Assembly: GCA_021769425.1 (NCBI GenBank)
Contig: JAETSX010000022.1
Coordinates: 1-64,000 of the forward strand
From: Eubacterium sp.
Lineage (GTDB): Bacteria > Bacillota > Clostridia > Lachnospirales > Lachnospiraceae
Direction: 5' to 3'
Length of the DNA: 64,000 nt
Position numbers and translations under genes: made by a program. The notes under the pieces were generated by a model. The model was not told the DNA's origin. It searched no databases and was given only the letters and a program-made list of their open reading frames with translations. Position 1 is the stretch's first letter. Every line of letters starts with the position of its first letter. Below are positions 1-7,780 of the stretch, piece after piece.

Positions 1-50
1 TCGGTGTTTAGTGAAGGAAAACCATAAAATTTAATATTTTTGCCTAATCA

Positions 51-84
51 AAAGCACTCAAAAATAATCTTTGAGTGTTTTTCT
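51..84 (+). terminator. Rho-independent terminator-like hairpin
   Basis: CACTCAAA and TTTGAGTG form a perfect 8-bp stem around a short AT loop, followed by a T-run (TTTTTCTT). It lies upstream of the holin gene and probably ends a transcript coming from the left of the window, presumably the late phage genes. Confidence 0.6.
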
Positions 85-187
85 TATGCAAAAAAATGAA
101 ATATGCCAAAGAAAGGAGGGAACTGACGCATGTTTCAAAATAATTTGCAGAAAACGGTTTTATCAAACGAAGAAAGAAGGGAAAGAG

Positions 188-676
188 ATGAAAAATGATG
201 TGACAGCGGTAAAAGCGGCGGTGACAGGAGTGTTCAGCGTATTAACGTCTGTATTCGGCATCCTGACAATTCCAATCCTGCTGATGGTGACCTGTAATGT
301 GATTGATTACATTACAGGTCTTTTTGCAGCGAAATATCGCAATGAAAACGTAAATTCCTATAAAGGTTTGCGTGGAATTACAAAAAAAGTGTGCATGTGG
401 CTTCTGGTGGTGGTTGGGTTTGTGATAGACCAGCTCCTTGCGTATGCGGCGGAAGTCATGGGGATTGCAAATCCATTTACGTACCTTGTAGCCTGTATCG
501 TGGCATTATGGATTATCTGTAATGAGATTATCAGCATATTGGAAAACATAGCTGACATAGGAGTGGAAATGCCTGGATTCTTAATGCCGTTGATAAAAAA
601 TATTAGAAATCAGGTAGAGTCTGTTGCAGGTGAAAATGATCTGGAAGATGAAAAAGAAGGAGAAGAAACATTATGA
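188..676 (+). CDS. Phage holin, phi29 / toxin-secretion holin family
   Basis: Small membrane protein of 162 residues that would form the lesion letting the endolysin reach the wall. It has a hydrophobic segment near residues 12-40 containing the conserved stretch CNVIDYITGLFAAKY, then NSYKGLRGI, then two further membrane segments (about residues 65-85 and 95-115) and a charged C-terminal tail. This pattern is typical of the phi29-like holin family (Phage_holin_4_1 type). An upstream in-frame ATG at 71 exists. The ATG at 188 follows a GAAGGGAAAGAG ribosome site and gives the family length, so it is preferred. The stop overlaps the start of the downstream amidase (ATGA), as expected for a lysis cassette. 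Confidence 0.85.
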   Translation: MKNDVTAVKAAVTGVFSVLTSVFGILTIPILLMVTCNVIDYITGLFAAKYRNENVNSYKGLRGITKKVCMWLLVVVGFVIDQLLAYAAEVMGIANPFTYLVACIVALWIICNEIISILENIADIGVEMPGFLMPLIKNIRNQVESVAGENDLEDEKEGEETL

Positions 677-1764
677 GCAATATTGTAATTGTAATTAATA
701 AAGAATTTATTTCAAAAAACAATACATATGCCGGCCGGAATGTTCCGGTCTATATCTGCATCCATGAAACGGACAACCCATCAAAAGGAGCAGGAGCCAG
801 AAGACATGCCGAAGCGCAGTTTCTTGGGCATTTGAGCACGTCCGTGCAGTATTATGCTGGTTCAGATGGCATTTACCAGGCAGCAGAGCATTCAGACGGC
901 ACATACTCAATCGGAATTGAGTACGGTGGAAACCATGCCATTCATGACGCAAACAACAGAAACACCATTAATATTGAAATTTGCGTGAATGAAGACGGAG
1001 ATTACATGAAAGCCAGACAGAACGCTATTGAATTGGTAAAACATCTTATGCAGGTTACCGGGATTCCTGCAGCGCGGGTGATCCGCCATTTTGACGCAAA
1101 GGGAAAATGGTGTCCGCGGAAAATGATGGACAATCCGGAATTGTGGGAAGATTTTAAAAGGCAGATTGGAGGGCAGTCCGCGCCGGAAGTTACTCAGCCT
1201 GAAAATAAAAAACCTGAACAGTCAGAAGAAAATAAGAAAACAGAAATCTGGTACCGTGTTGGAAGTGGCTGGAAGAATGGCATCTGTCAGAATCAGACAG
1301 GGGCGTATCATAATAAAAAGTTTGCCATTGCGGACTGCAAGCCTGGCCAGAAAGTTTTTGACGAAAAAGGAAAGGCCATTTATTCTGGAGGGAGTGCAGC
1401 GGTCCAGGAGCCGGGGGCGTCTGCAGCAGGATATACGCAGAGGCAGTTTGTCATCGATGTCCAAAAGGCCACAGGCTCTAACCCAGATGGGGTGGCCGGC
1501 GATGAGACGATCGGAAATACGGTGACAGTCTCCAGAAGCAGCAATAAATATCATGCAGTCGTTACGCCGCTGGAGCGCAGACTGAAAGCCCTTGGATATT
1601 ATACAGGGGGGATCGAAGCGGACGAAAGCGAACCGCCATGTTTTGGAAAAGGAATGGAAGAAGCGGTGAATGCTTACCAGAAAGAAGTTTTAAATTATAG
1701 GAATCCTGACGGTGAGGTTACAGCCGGTAAGAAGACATGGAAATCTTTACTGGGAATGATTTAG
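673..1764 (+). CDS. N-acetylmuramoyl-L-alanine amidase (phage endolysin)
   Basis: Cell-wall hydrolase of 363 residues that cleaves the MurNAc-L-Ala bond. Residues about 25-165 look like an Amidase_2/PGRP domain. Candidate zinc ligands are the His of CIHETD, the His of VIRHFDAKGKWCPR and the nearby Cys; INIEIC is also characteristic. A charged linker (about 170-190) leads to an SH3-like repeat (IWYRVGSGWKNG) and a C-terminal peptidoglycan-binding-like domain from about residue 255 (FVIDVQKATG, then LERRLKALGYY and AVNAYQKEV). There is no signal peptide, consistent with holin-dependent export. It overlaps the holin stop by 4 nt, so the two are translationally coupled. Confidence 0.9.
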   Translation: MSNIVIVINKEFISKNNTYAGRNVPVYICIHETDNPSKGAGARRHAEAQFLGHLSTSVQYYAGSDGIYQAAEHSDGTYSIGIEYGGNHAIHDANNRNTINIEICVNEDGDYMKARQNAIELVKHLMQVTGIPAARVIRHFDAKGKWCPRKMMDNPELWEDFKRQIGGQSAPEVTQPENKKPEQSEENKKTEIWYRVGSGWKNGICQNQTGAYHNKKFAIADCKPGQKVFDEKGKAIYSGGSAAVQEPGASAAGYTQRQFVIDVQKATGSNPDGVAGDETIGNTVTVSRSSNKYHAVVTPLERRLKALGYYTGGIEADESEPPCFGKGMEEAVNAYQKEVLNYRNPDGEVTAGKKTWKSLLGMI

Positions 1765-1834
1765 AGTGTCTTGGCAAGAAGAAAAAGCTGATTTAAGAAT
1801 CAGTGAAAAGGCGGCGAAAGGAATAATAAGTTTA

Positions 1835-1874
1835 ATCCAGCGCGTGGAAAGGCAATCCCTACCACGCGCTGGAT
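1835..1874. terminator. Perfect 13-bp hairpin between convergent genes
   Basis: ATCCAGCGCGTGG (1835-1847) pairs perfectly with CCACGCGCTGGAT (1862-1874). It sits between the amidase and the convergent minus-strand gene and overlaps the last codons and stop of that gene. There is no long T-run on either side, so termination activity is inferred from position and GC-rich stem only. Confidence 0.5.
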
Positions 1875-2092
1875 ATATTCATTGCAGCCCATCTTTTTGC
1901 GCTTGTTAGGGATTTGCAGGTTTTTAATGTCCCTATGTCGACGGTCACGTCAAAACTGCCGTCTGCATTTTCTACAATCCATATAAAGCGGCCATATTTT
2001 GGGTGGTTGATTTCTTTTGACCAGCAAGTCGGTTCCCCATTTTCCCCGTCACAATCATGTACAATATTCCATGTATGTTTTATTTTTTTCAT
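1859..2092 (-). CDS. Hypothetical 77-residue phage-associated protein
   Basis: A small soluble protein that I do not recognise. It is rich in Trp and charged residues (HTWNIVHDCDGENGEP, YGRFIWIVENADGSFDV), with paired beta-like segments and no membrane helix. The ribosome site in the minus direction is GAAGGGAAC just before the ATG. The frame is on the opposite strand to the lysis cassette and downstream of another small minus-strand gene, so the two probably form a short unit driven from the promoter at 2419-2447. Phage location suggests a morons-type accessory gene; function unknown. Confidence 0.6.
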   Translation of the reverse strand: MKKIKHTWNIVHDCDGENGEPTCWSKEINHPKYGRFIWIVENADGSFDVTVDIGTLKTCKSLTSAKRWAAMNISSAW

Positions 2093-2162
2093 AGTTCCCT
2101 TCTTTCTTCCGGCGGGTGATGAATATAATTATTTTGTTCCGCCATTTCATTTTATACTGGTT

Positions 2163-2333
2163 CTACTTTCTGCCAAACGCCATTCTCTTTATTCCGTCAG
2201 CGCAAACCATGTGCTTTTTGCCCTTACAATCTATAGCTATAATTACTTTGATATTATTTAATTCACGGCCGGCATATACCCTCTTTGCGTTTTCAATCAC
2301 GAGAGTGTTACCGTTTGACATAAAAAATAACAT
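2163..2333 (-). CDS. Hypothetical 56-residue small protein
   Basis: Short reading frame beginning MLFFMSNGNTLVIENAK and containing IKVIIAIDCKGKKHMVC, with a basic C-terminus. A GAGGG ribosome site lies about 10 nt before the first ATG; the second ATG at 2321 is an alternative start. It is the first gene behind the minus-strand promoter at 2419-2447 and precedes the 77-residue gene by about 70 nt. No family recognised. Sequence composition (alternating beta-like hydrophobic residues) looks protein-coding rather than random. Plus-strand open frames across the same stretch are low-complexity hydrophobic and are taken as shadows. Confidence 0.5.
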   Translation of the reverse strand: MLFFMSNGNTLVIENAKRVYAGRELNNIKVIIAIDCKGKKHMVCADGIKRMAFGRK

Positions 2334-2418
2334 ATCTTTTATGCCCTCAACTTCTTTACTTTTAATTCCTCCGTTCCTTTGATAAGTCTAATTGGTTTGT
2401 GTTTTATTTTATAATTCA

Positions 2419-2447
2419 ATTATACATAATTGGTAACCAATAGTCAA
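2419..2447 (-). promoter_or_regulatory. Minus-strand promoter with embedded palindromic operator
   Basis: Read on the minus strand: -35 TTGACT (2447-2442), 17-nt spacer, -10 TATAAT (2424-2419). The spacer starts with the 13-bp perfect palindromic block ATTGGTTACCAAT (2441-2429). Same architecture as the two plus-strand promoters at 2480 and 2721. It drives the two small minus-strand genes. Confidence 0.75.
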
Positions 2448-2479
2448 GATGTTTTTCAGTTTTTTTAGAAATATTTTTC

Positions 2480-2523
2480 TTGCATTTGGTTACCAACAAA
2501 TATATAATGATATTGGAAACCAA
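2480..2523 (+). promoter_or_regulatory. Promoter of the AbrB-like gene with two operator copies
   Basis: -35 TTGCAT (2480-2485), 17-nt spacer, -10 TATAAT (2503-2508). TTGGTTACCAA (2486-2496) lies directly after the -35 box, and a second copy TTGGAAACCAA (2513-2523) lies at the expected transcription start. Predicted site of autoregulation by the 2542-2724 product. Confidence 0.75.
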
Positions 2524-2541
2524 CAAAGGAGATTAGAGATC

Positions 2542-2724
2542 ATGGTAGAAAGAAATATAATCATAGGGAAAGCTGGGGGGACTGCAGGGAAAAATTCAGT
2601 TAATTACAAAATTAGTCTCCCAGCGGAAATGGTAAAAGAGTTGGGGGTGACACAAGAGGATAAAACGGTATTAGTTTCTTTTGATGATGGAAAAATAATC
2701 ATAGAAAAGAAAGTAAACGCTTGA
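2542..2724 (+). CDS. AbrB/SpoVT-like DNA-binding regulator
   Basis: 60-residue protein with a swapped-hairpin AbrB-type pattern: a basic N-terminus, YKISLPAEMVKELGVTQEDK (compare the family pattern of beta strand, Pro, helix, Leu-Gly-hydrophobic), then a hydrophobic strand with VLVSFDDGKIIIEKK. Such proteins bind DNA as dimers and act as transition regulators or antitoxins. An AAAGGAG ribosome site precedes the ATG. Its own promoter and both neighbouring promoters contain the palindrome TTGGTWACCAA, making this protein the obvious candidate repressor of a small local regulon. No toxin gene is recognisable next to it. Confidence 0.75.
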   Translation: MVERNIIIGKAGGTAGKNSVNYKISLPAEMVKELGVTQEDKTVLVSFDDGKIIIEKKVNA

Positions 2725-2749
2725 CATTGGTAACCAATAATGGTATAAT
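2721..2749 (+). promoter_or_regulatory. Promoter with embedded palindromic operator
   Basis: -35 TTGACA (2721-2726), exact 17-nt spacer, -10 TATAAT (2744-2749), one of the best sigma-A type promoters in the window. ATTGGTAACCAAT (2726-2738) overlaps the end of the -35 box and fills the start of the spacer. Drives the 45- and 89-residue genes downstream. Confidence 0.8.
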
Positions 2750-2809
2750 AGTATTATCAGATGAGGTAAGTAAATCTGATAATAACCCAGAAGGGAGAAA
2801 GGAGAGTAC

Positions 2810-2947
2810 ATGGAAGTTATGACAGATAAACAGTTTGATAAAATCTTTCAAATGTTCGAAATGATTCTTGACGGTTGCAAGGACTTGGACGATGCAAAAA
2901 GAAAAGTTAAGGAACTTCGGGACGATAAGAAAGAAAAGGCTGAATAA
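2810..2947 (+). CDS. Hypothetical 45-residue charged protein
   Basis: Short reading frame starting MEVMTDKQFDKIFQMFEMIL and ending in a Lys/Glu/Asp-rich helix (DDAKRKVKELRDDKKEKAE). It is predicted to be all helical. GGAGAAAGGAGAG precedes the ATG with good spacing, and the strong promoter at 2721-2749 lies 60 nt upstream. Similar small helical proteins are common in phage and conjugative elements of Clostridia; function unknown. Confidence 0.55.
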   Translation: MEVMTDKQFDKIFQMFEMILDGCKDLDDAKRKVKELRDDKKEKAE

Positions 2948-3062
2948 ATCAGCCTCGGAACCGAAAAGGGCGGCAGGCGCACAGGCCGCCCGATTCAAAA
3001 AGATTATAGCAAATGAAAGAATATAAATCAAATAATTTTAGAAAGGCAGGAGGGTGGAAATT

Positions 3063-3332
3063 ATGACAGTCAATTATCATGATAGAGGAAATGATTACAG
3101 AGCACAAAAGGGAGTTACGATAAAAACAGAGCGATACGACTATGAACCAGGAAAACCAGAAAAAAACTTTGCGAAAGGCCCGGGAAGGGAAGAATACTTT
3201 GAATGTCATTTTGACGGTTCCGGGAACATATGCGATGGTGACGGCATAGTTGTTTTCCCGTCAAATTCTGGGGCATCCCCGCTTAAGATAGGAGATAAAG
3301 TAAGTCCAGACGATTACTGGGGAGAAAAATAA
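3063..3332 (+). CDS. Hypothetical 89-residue protein, possibly frameshifted at its end
   Basis: Soluble protein with no family I recognise. It is rich in Tyr/Asp/Gly (DYEPGKPEKNFAKGPGREEY, then IVVFPSNSGASPLKIGDKVS). A perfect AGGAGG at 3048-3053 with a 9-nt spacer selects the ATG at 3063 over the GTG at 3054. The frame closes right after an A5 tract (GAGAAAAATAA). The +1 frame continues open to 3498 with protein-like composition, so the true product may have been longer. Transcribed from the operator-bearing promoter at 2721. Confidence 0.6.
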   Translation: MTVNYHDRGNDYRAQKGVTIKTERYDYEPGKPEKNFAKGPGREEYFECHFDGSGNICDGDGIVVFPSNSGASPLKIGDKVSPDDYWGEK

Positions 3333-3498
3333 ACTTTTTGGATTTGAGCCAGACAGCAAGGCTTTCTATAATTCTGTGGCTAGAATTGGCAGGGCTAAAC
3401 GGTCTGTGATGGACAAATTGTGGGGGTTCAACCCAAAGGGAATAAACTATTCGAAAACCGTCAGAAATGGCGGTTATTTTTTTGAAATAAAGCCATAA
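3331..3498 (+). pseudogene. Open continuation of the preceding gene in another frame
   Basis: From the A5 tract onward the +1 frame reads NKLFGFEPDSKAFYNSVARI and continues through RAKRSVMDKLWGFNPKG to a stop at 3496-3498. No ATG, GTG or TTG with a ribosome site opens it. Removing a single A from the homopolymer would fuse it to the 3063 gene, giving about 144 residues. It could be a natural frameshift mutation, a programmed shift or a sequencing error. Confidence 0.35.
3456..3483 (+). terminator. Rho-independent terminator-like hairpin
   Basis: AACCGTC (3456-3462) and GGCGGTT (3469-3475) form a 7-bp stem with one G-U pair and a 6-nt loop, followed by A and seven T residues. It probably ends the 2810-3332 transcript. 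Confidence 0.65.
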
Positions 3499-3847
3499 AA
3501 AAACAGGCAATAAAGTTTCATTTATAATATCATATTTGAAGTTAAAATATGATGTAAAAATAACAAAATATTTAAAAATAGCACAATCCAAGGGCATTGG
3601 AAAAGTTTACTATTAGTAACAAATTAGCAACAAATATCAGAGAATCCTCTATTTGTTAGGGATTCTCTGATATAAATTTAAGGATTTATTAATATTTCCT
3701 GTATTATAATACCAGTACCATCCAGATTACCTAAACGTATCTATAGATCGCCGCAGATATACGGCTCAGCGCTGCGGGCGCTCCGGCATCCTCCGGCTGA
3801 ATGAAGCGTATACGGGATGGATGACAGAATAAAGGAAGGAGATTCAT
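3499..3847 (+). other. Intergenic stretch, probable right border of the phage-like element
   Basis: No gene seen. It contains the palindrome at 3634-3673 and, further right, GC-richer sequence resembling host intergenic DNA (from about 3720). The change of texture near 3700 makes this the likely junction between the element and the host chromosome. No duplicated attachment core can be identified without the left end. Confidence 0.4.
3634..3673. repeat. Perfect 14-bp inverted repeat
   Basis: ATATCAGAGAATCC (3634-3647) is the exact reverse complement of GGATTCTCTGATAT (3660-3673), with a 12-nt loop. It is preceded by the direct repeat-like AACAAATTAGCAACAAAT. Such sites occur as recombinase arms or attachment regions; that role is inference. 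Confidence 0.45.
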
Positions 3848-6238
3848 ATGTATTTCAGAATATTAAGAAAAGACTTAAAACGAAAAAAATCCATCAACCT
3901 GATTCTGCTGGTATTTATTTTCCTGTCCACCATGTTTATTGCGGGAAGCCTGAATAACTTTGCAGTCATTTTAAACGGGGTGGAAAACTTTATGAACCAG
4001 TCCGGGATAGGAGATTTTTTGATTGTGACCATGAGCGGTACGGGAGAACTTTCCGAAAATGACAAGAAAATAGAGGAGTTGCTAAATAAACAGGAACAAG
4101 TGGAGCGTTATACGGAAGATGAAAGTCTTTTTTTCACAAAAAATCAGTTGAGGATAGAGAATGGAAAAACAGTGGTTTTGGACAATACAGCAATTTTAAA
4201 TTCTTTTGACATCCACCAGCAGAAGTTCTATGATAAAGAGAACTGTGAAATTACCCGGATGAAAAACGGGATGATTTATATCAGTCAGCGTTTGGCAGAG
4301 AAAAACCATCTGAATACAGGGGATAAGTTAAAGATCCGGTCTGAGAATGGATATGAAAAGGAATTTGAGGTAGCCGGGGAGCTGAAGGATGCATTTTTAG
4401 GCTCTGATATGATGGGTACCCAGCGGTGCGTAATAAGCAGGGAGGATTATCAGGAAATGTCAGAAGAAAGCAATCTTCCCCATGGAAGGATATATTCTGT
4501 CAACTGCAGAGATGCCAAGGCCTTTCAGACAGTATATAACAACTGTGATTTCAGTGAGCTGTTCAGCGGCAGCAGAGAGTTAATAAAGACTACTTATGTT
4601 ATGGAAATGGTGATTGCGGCAGTGATTTTGCTGGTAAGCATCTGCCTGATTGCCATATCTGTGGTTATGCTCCGGTTTACAATTGTATTTACCATAAATG
4701 AGGATTTTAAGGAAATCGGCATTATGAAAGCAATCGGCATTCGGGACGGCTCTATCCGGAAACTTTACATTGCGAAATATTTTGTGCTGGCGCTCTCAGG
4801 CGCGTTGTGGGGATTTGCAGCCAGTATCCCATTCAGCAGGGGGTTGCTTTTGCAGGTGACGGAGAAAATTGTTATCGAAGAAGGCAGCGGAAGCATTCTG
4901 TTTCAGCTTTTCATCAGTATTGTAATTGTTGGGGTGATTGTGCTGTTTGGCTATCTCAGCACGGGAAAAATCCGAAAATTCAGTCCTATGGACGCTATAC
5001 GGAGCGGGAACAGCGGCGAGCGTTTCCGGAAAAAGGGAATGTTTCAGATGAAGCGTTCCCGCCTGAGGGCAACTACGTTTCTGGCATGTAATGACGTAGT
5101 AAGCGAACTGAGAAAATATCTGGTATTGTTTATTACCAGCATTATCGGCGTCTGGCTGGTGGTGATGCCTGTGAATACCATCAATACCTTAAGCTCAGAA
5201 AAGATTGGGGCATGGTTTGCTCTGACAGAGTGTGATTTTTATCTGCATCAGGAAGATAAAGTGTCGGAACTGATTGCACAGGGGACGAAGCAGGGCTGGT
5301 ATGATTATTTGGAAGAATCCAAAGAACGTCTGGAACAGGGTGGAATTGAAGTGGAAAAAGTAGTTACAGAACTCTATTTTAAGCTTCGTGCCAGAAAAGG
5401 GGAGAAATCTTATAAATCCTTTGCAATACAGGGATTGGGAACCTCCACAGATCAGTATTTTTATGATGAGGGCCAGCCGCCTGTTTACGAAAATGAAATT
5501 GCCATGACCCATATTGTGGCGGACAAAATCGACGCTGAGCTGGGAGATACCGTATACATTACCAGCGGCGGCAAAGAAAAGCCGTATCTGCTGACCGCTC
5601 TCTACCAGTCTATGAACAATATGGGGGAGGGGATCCGGTTTACGGAACAAGCAGAACTGGATTATGCAGAAGGAGCCGGAGGATTCGGCGCCCAGATTAC
5701 CTTAAAACAGGAAGCAGACAGGGAAAATCTGTCTGAGGTGACAGACAGGGCAAAAGGATTATTTCCGGAAGCCAAGGTGGAGACAACGAAGGAATTTATC
5801 AGCAGCATGATCGGAGATATTGCAGGAAGGCTGGAGCCGCTGAAACTGCTGATTCTGGCAGTGGTCATTGCCATCAATGTGCTGGTGGCAGCGCTGATGC
5901 AGAAAATGTTTCTGATTCGGGAACGGGGAGAAATTGGGATGCTGAAATCCATCGGTTTTTCTGACGGCTCGCTGATTGGTTGGCAGGCCAAACGAATTAT
6001 GCTTGTGCTGTTTTCGGGTATTGCAGTGGGTACGCTGACCGGAGCGCCTTTTTCTGAACTTACGTCCGGACGGGTCTTTCAGATGATGGGAGCAGAGAAA
6101 ATTGAATTCGTTATCAATCCTTTGGAGATTTATGCAGTGTATCCTGCCTTGCTTTTTGTGGTGACTGTGCTGGCCTGCGTGCTGGCCATGCGGCAGGTGA
6201 AAAACATATCGGTGCAGGAAATGAATAATATAGAGTAG
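3848..6238 (+). CDS. ABC transporter permease, FtsX/MacB-like, duplicated
   Basis: 796-residue membrane component. One N-terminal helix (about 17-40) is followed by a large extracytoplasmic domain (about 41-250) and three helices (about 252-280, 303-325, 352-372). The same order then repeats: helix about 426-446, extracytoplasmic domain to about 665, and three C-terminal helices. Both halves carry the FtsX signature near IGIMKAIGIRDGSIRK and IGMLKSIGFSDGSLIG. Such pairs with the downstream ATPase either export lipoproteins/peptides or remove antimicrobials by mechanotransmission. AGGAAGGAG precedes the ATG. The ATPase follows after 30 nt, then a two-component system, pointing to antimicrobial-peptide sensing or resistance. 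Substrate unknown. Confidence 0.85.
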   Translation: MYFRILRKDLKRKKSINLILLVFIFLSTMFIAGSLNNFAVILNGVENFMNQSGIGDFLIVTMSGTGELSENDKKIEELLNKQEQVERYTEDESLFFTKNQLRIENGKTVVLDNTAILNSFDIHQQKFYDKENCEITRMKNGMIYISQRLAEKNHLNTGDKLKIRSENGYEKEFEVAGELKDAFLGSDMMGTQRCVISREDYQEMSEESNLPHGRIYSVNCRDAKAFQTVYNNCDFSELFSGSRELIKTTYVMEMVIAAVILLVSICLIAISVVMLRFTIVFTINEDFKEIGIMKAIGIRDGSIRKLYIAKYFVLALSGALWGFAASIPFSRGLLLQVTEKIVIEEGSGSILFQLFISIVIVGVIVLFGYLSTGKIRKFSPMDAIRSGNSGERFRKKGMFQMKRSRLRATTFLACNDVVSELRKYLVLFITSIIGVWLVVMPVNTINTLSSEKIGAWFALTECDFYLHQEDKVSELIAQGTKQGWYDYLEESKERLEQGGIEVEKVVTELYFKLRARKGEKSYKSFAIQGLGTSTDQYFYDEGQPPVYENEIAMTHIVADKIDAELGDTVYITSGGKEKPYLLTALYQSMNNMGEGIRFTEQAELDYAEGAGGFGAQITLKQEADRENLSEVTDRAKGLFPEAKVETTKEFISSMIGDIAGRLEPLKLLILAVVIAINVLVAALMQKMFLIRERGEIGMLKSIGFSDGSLIGWQAKRIMLVLFSGIAVGTLTGAPFSELTSGRVFQMMGAEKIEFVINPLEIYAVYPALLFVVTVLACVLAMRQVKNISVQEMNNIE

Positions 6239-6268
6239 ATTTTACAGGAAAAGAACAGGAGAGCGAAA

Positions 6269-7027
6269 ATGAAAGAAGCATTGTGCGTCAAAGATTTGTG
6301 TAAGACTTATGTAACCAATAAAAGGCAGAATAACGTATTGAAAAATGTAAACTTTACGGTTTATCAGGGGGAAATGGTGGCGGTGATGGGGCCTTCCGGT
6401 TCCGGGAAATCCACCCTTTTGTACAGTGTGTCAGGCATGGACCGGCCCACAGCCGGAGAGGTGCTGCTGGCGGGAAAGCAGATTACGGATTTAAAGGAAA
6501 GGGAGCTGGCAAAAGTGCGTCTCACAAGTATGGGGTTTATCTTCCAGCAGATGCACATGCTGAAAAACCTTTCCATTATGGACAATATTCTGCTTCCGGC
6601 TTACCAGGCAGACAAGAGTCGCAGCAGACAGGAAATCAATGAATTCTGTCTGGCATTGATGAGGAAACTTGGAATCAGCGACGTGGCGGGAAATGACATT
6701 ACTGAGGTGTCCGGCGGGCAGCTTCAGCGGGCCTGTATCTGCCGGAGTCTGATAAACCAGCCCAAAATCCTCTTTGCGGATGAACCCACCGGGGCTCTCA
6801 ACCGAAGCGCGTCGGAAGATGTGATGCAGGAGCTGAATAAGCTGAATCAGGAGGGAACCACAATTATGCTGGTGACTCATGATATGAAGGTGGCTGCAAA
6901 GTGCAGCAGGATTTTGTATATTGTAGATGGAAATATTAAAGGGGAACTTAGAATGGAAGGCCAGGATACGCAGGAGAAGTTACGGGAACGGAAGCTGAAT
7001 AACTGGCTGATCGAGATGGGCTGGTAA
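6269..7027 (+). CDS. ABC transporter ATP-binding protein (MacB/LolD-like)
   Basis: 252-residue ATPase that would power the 3848-6238 permease. Walker A is GPSGSGKST, the Q-loop FQQMHML, the signature VSGGQLQRA, Walker B ILFADEPTGAL, and the H-loop LVTHD. All are intact. The spacing pattern is that of the LolD/MacB subclass, which pairs with FtsX-fold permeases. A GGAGAGCG ribosome site precedes the ATG. It is 30 nt after the permease and 18 nt before the response regulator, so the four genes form one operon. Confidence 0.92.
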   Translation: MKEALCVKDLCKTYVTNKRQNNVLKNVNFTVYQGEMVAVMGPSGSGKSTLLYSVSGMDRPTAGEVLLAGKQITDLKERELAKVRLTSMGFIFQQMHMLKNLSIMDNILLPAYQADKSRSRQEINEFCLALMRKLGISDVAGNDITEVSGGQLQRACICRSLINQPKILFADEPTGALNRSASEDVMQELNKLNQEGTTIMLVTHDMKVAAKCSRILYIVDGNIKGELRMEGQDTQEKLRERKLNNWLIEMGW

Positions 7028-7045
7028 GGGAATGGCAGGTGAAGT

Positions 7046-7708
7046 ATGGCAGATATTATTGTGGTGGAAGATAATAAGGAACTGGGGGAATTGCTCTCGG
7101 ATTTCCTGCAGGCGGAAGGATATGATGTGTGCCTGGCAGGCTCCGGGGAAGAGGGATTGGAATTCTATGAGGCAAAAGGGGCCAAACTGATCATTCTGGA
7201 TGTGATGCTTCCCGGCATAGACGGATTCGGCGTCTGCAGCAGAATCCGACAGCATGACAATACGCCTATTATTATTGTAAGCGCCAAGGGCGGGAAGGAA
7301 GATAAGCTGAACGGGCTGCTGCAGGGGGCGGATGACTATATTGAGAAGCCTTACGACATTGACATACTGATGGCAAAGGTCAGAGGAATTTTCCTGAGAA
7401 GGTATTCCTCAGATGAAATCACAGAGGGCAATCTGCGGCTGGATAAGGTGGGCCGGCGCATTTATCTGGATGGCCGGGAAGTTTCGGTAACGGCCAGGGA
7501 ATTTGACTTGCTGCTGTATCTGATGGAGAATAAAGGAAAAGCCATTCCCAAGGAGGAGCTTTTCTGTAAAATCTGGGGATTTGACAGTGAAAGCGAGATT
7601 CAGACCCTGACGGTGCATATCCGGTGGCTGAGAGAAAAACTGGAGCAAAATCCCAAGAAACCGGAACGGATTCTGACGGTCTGGGGAATCGGCTATCGGT
7701 TTGAGTAA
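7046..7708 (+). CDS. Response regulator, OmpR/PhoB family
   Basis: 220 residues. The receiver domain (about 1-115) has acidic DN near the N-terminus, the phospho-acceptor Asp in LIILDVMLPG and the conserved Lys in IEKPYD. The C-terminal winged helix (about 125-220) has the family features VTAREFDLLLYL, LTVHIRWLREKLE and VWGIGYRFE. It is cotranscribed with the ABC pair upstream and the kinase downstream. It most likely controls the ABC genes in response to a cell-envelope signal. Confidence 0.92.
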   Translation: MADIIVVEDNKELGELLSDFLQAEGYDVCLAGSGEEGLEFYEAKGAKLIILDVMLPGIDGFGVCSRIRQHDNTPIIIVSAKGGKEDKLNGLLQGADDYIEKPYDIDILMAKVRGIFLRRYSSDEITEGNLRLDKVGRRIYLDGREVSVTAREFDLLLYLMENKGKAIPKEELFCKIWGFDSESEIQTLTVHIRWLREKLEQNPKKPERILTVWGIGYRFE

Positions 7709-7780
7709 GCGGAGGTGAAAAATTATACGATAAAGCGTCTTTGATACTTTGTTTATGCCTGGAAGGAAATGGTGGATCAT

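Noticed and set aside
2116-2382. Hydrophobic plus-strand open frame
   Set aside because: Antisense to the better-supported 56-residue minus-strand gene, which has a promoter and ribosome site; low-complexity Phe/Ile/Leu composition.
3013-3066. 17-codon leader frame overlapping the 3063 start
   Set aside because: No ribosome site before its ATG; the AGGAGG inside it is explained as the signal for the 3063 gene.
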